From: Siphonodentalium dalli
Lineage: Eukaryota > Mollusca > Scaphopoda > Gadilida > Siphonodentaliidae
Length of the DNA stretch: 64,000 nt
Assembly: GCA_032622095.1 (NCBI GenBank)
Contig: CP136065.1
Location: forward strand, 63,411,094-63,475,093
Direction of reading: 5' to 3'
This document shows positions 63,728 to 64,000 of the stretch, piece after piece (position 1 is the stretch's first letter; every line of letters begins with the position of its first letter). Made by a program: the position numbers and the translations under genes. The notes under the pieces are model-generated. The model was given only the letters and a program-made list of their open reading frames with translations. It ran no database searches and was not told the origin of the DNA.

Positions 63728-64000
63728 CACAGGGGGGGGGACAAAACATTTTCCGGGCACGTATGCCGGGGTGGGTGGGTGGTCGATGGGACATTTTTTT
63801 CCGCAACTCAAAATGTTGTTTTCTGCAAGTTATTTGACTGTTTTTGCAATGAGTTTGGCTTAAAACACCTTAGAATAAGAGAAATAATGTAATTCTAACT
63901 GCTAAACTGACTGTAGACAGTTATCGTGTTGTATTTTGTTGCAAATTTTGAAATCCAAGATGGCCGCTGACAGCCATGTTTTTTTGGCCGAATGACCCCC
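63728..64000 (+). mobile_element. Second copy of the TTACCCTCGA MITE left half, cut by the window end
   Basis: From CACAGGGGGGGGGGACAAAA through GTATGCCGGGGTGGGTGGGT, TTTTTTTCCGCAACT, GAGAAATAATGTAATTCTAA, CAGTTATCGTGTTGTATTTT, ATCCAAGATGGCCGCTGACA to GGCCGAATGACC, it matches 62675-62950 in order and orientation. The copy runs off the right edge of the window. Confidence 0.75.

Noticed and set aside
62662-64000. LTR retrotransposon with 285-bp LTRs
   Set aside because: There is no primer-binding site, gag or pol in the ~0.8 kb between the repeats, and the first repeat is better explained as one half of a MITE with inverted TTACCCTCGA ends.

Overview
This window looks like nuclear DNA of a marine lophotrochozoan invertebrate, most likely a mollusc. 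Three things point there. The coding parts are short exons with GT-AG borders and very long introns. tRNA-headed SINEs and a LINE end in CAAT-type tails, which I associate with mollusc genomes. Almost all remaining sequence is repeats. Species cannot be fixed from the sequence alone. No bacterial-type operon, CRISPR array, rRNA or intact tRNA gene was seen.

One host gene is supported: a plus-strand Cys-loop ligand-gated chloride channel of the glycine-receptor / glutamate-gated-chloride type. Five exons can be read with continuous phase: 2873-2940 (68 bp), 26224-26450 (227 bp), 27792-27874 (83 bp, the Cys-loop), 30979-31116 (138 bp) and 44149-44540 (392 bp, transmembrane segments M1 to M3). 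The signal-peptide exons lie to the left of the window or were not found, and the exon for M4 was not found. Introns of about 23, 1.3, 3.1 and 13 kb fill most of the first 44 kb.

Layout: 0.5-2.5 kb, a tandem duplication and two inverted-repeat elements; 2.5-2.85 kb, a 16-bp minisatellite ending just before an exon; 3.7-6.4 kb, SINEs; 8.4-10.3 kb, three head-to-tail composite arrays of a 122-bp unit; 13.9-16.9 kb, a dense nest of TTAA-flanked MITEs, a long-TIR element and a Ty3/Gypsy scrap; 20.1-22.1 kb, a decayed LINE with reverse transcriptase; 24.5-25.8 kb, a foldback element; 26.2-31.3 kb, three receptor exons, two of which have their 3' end plus splice donor multiplied in tandem; 31.5-38.7 kb, minisatellites and old higher-order repeats; 38.9-42.5 kb, a segmental duplication split by different insertions in each copy, including an ORF1-only LINE; 44.1-45.4 kb, the M1-M3 exon followed by three TTAA elements sharing junctions; 46.9 kb, a broken copy of that exon's end; 48-54.9 kb, hairpins and LINE remnants; 55.3-57.9 kb, a 2.5-kb palindrome; 58.3-61.4 kb, a hAT-like foldback and a palindrome-bearing TTAA element; 62.6-64 kb, a MITE and a second partial copy.

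The most unusual observations are: (1) repeated duplication of exon 3' ends with their donor sites inside one receptor gene; (2) chains of TTAA elements that share target sites; (3) two insertions flanked by 32-33 bp direct repeats, too long for ordinary transposon target duplications; (4) a tandem duplication whose copies act as natural empty and filled sites; (5) an ORF1-only LINE whose 3' end resembles that of the local SINEs. All homology calls come from reading the sequence by eye; no database search was run.
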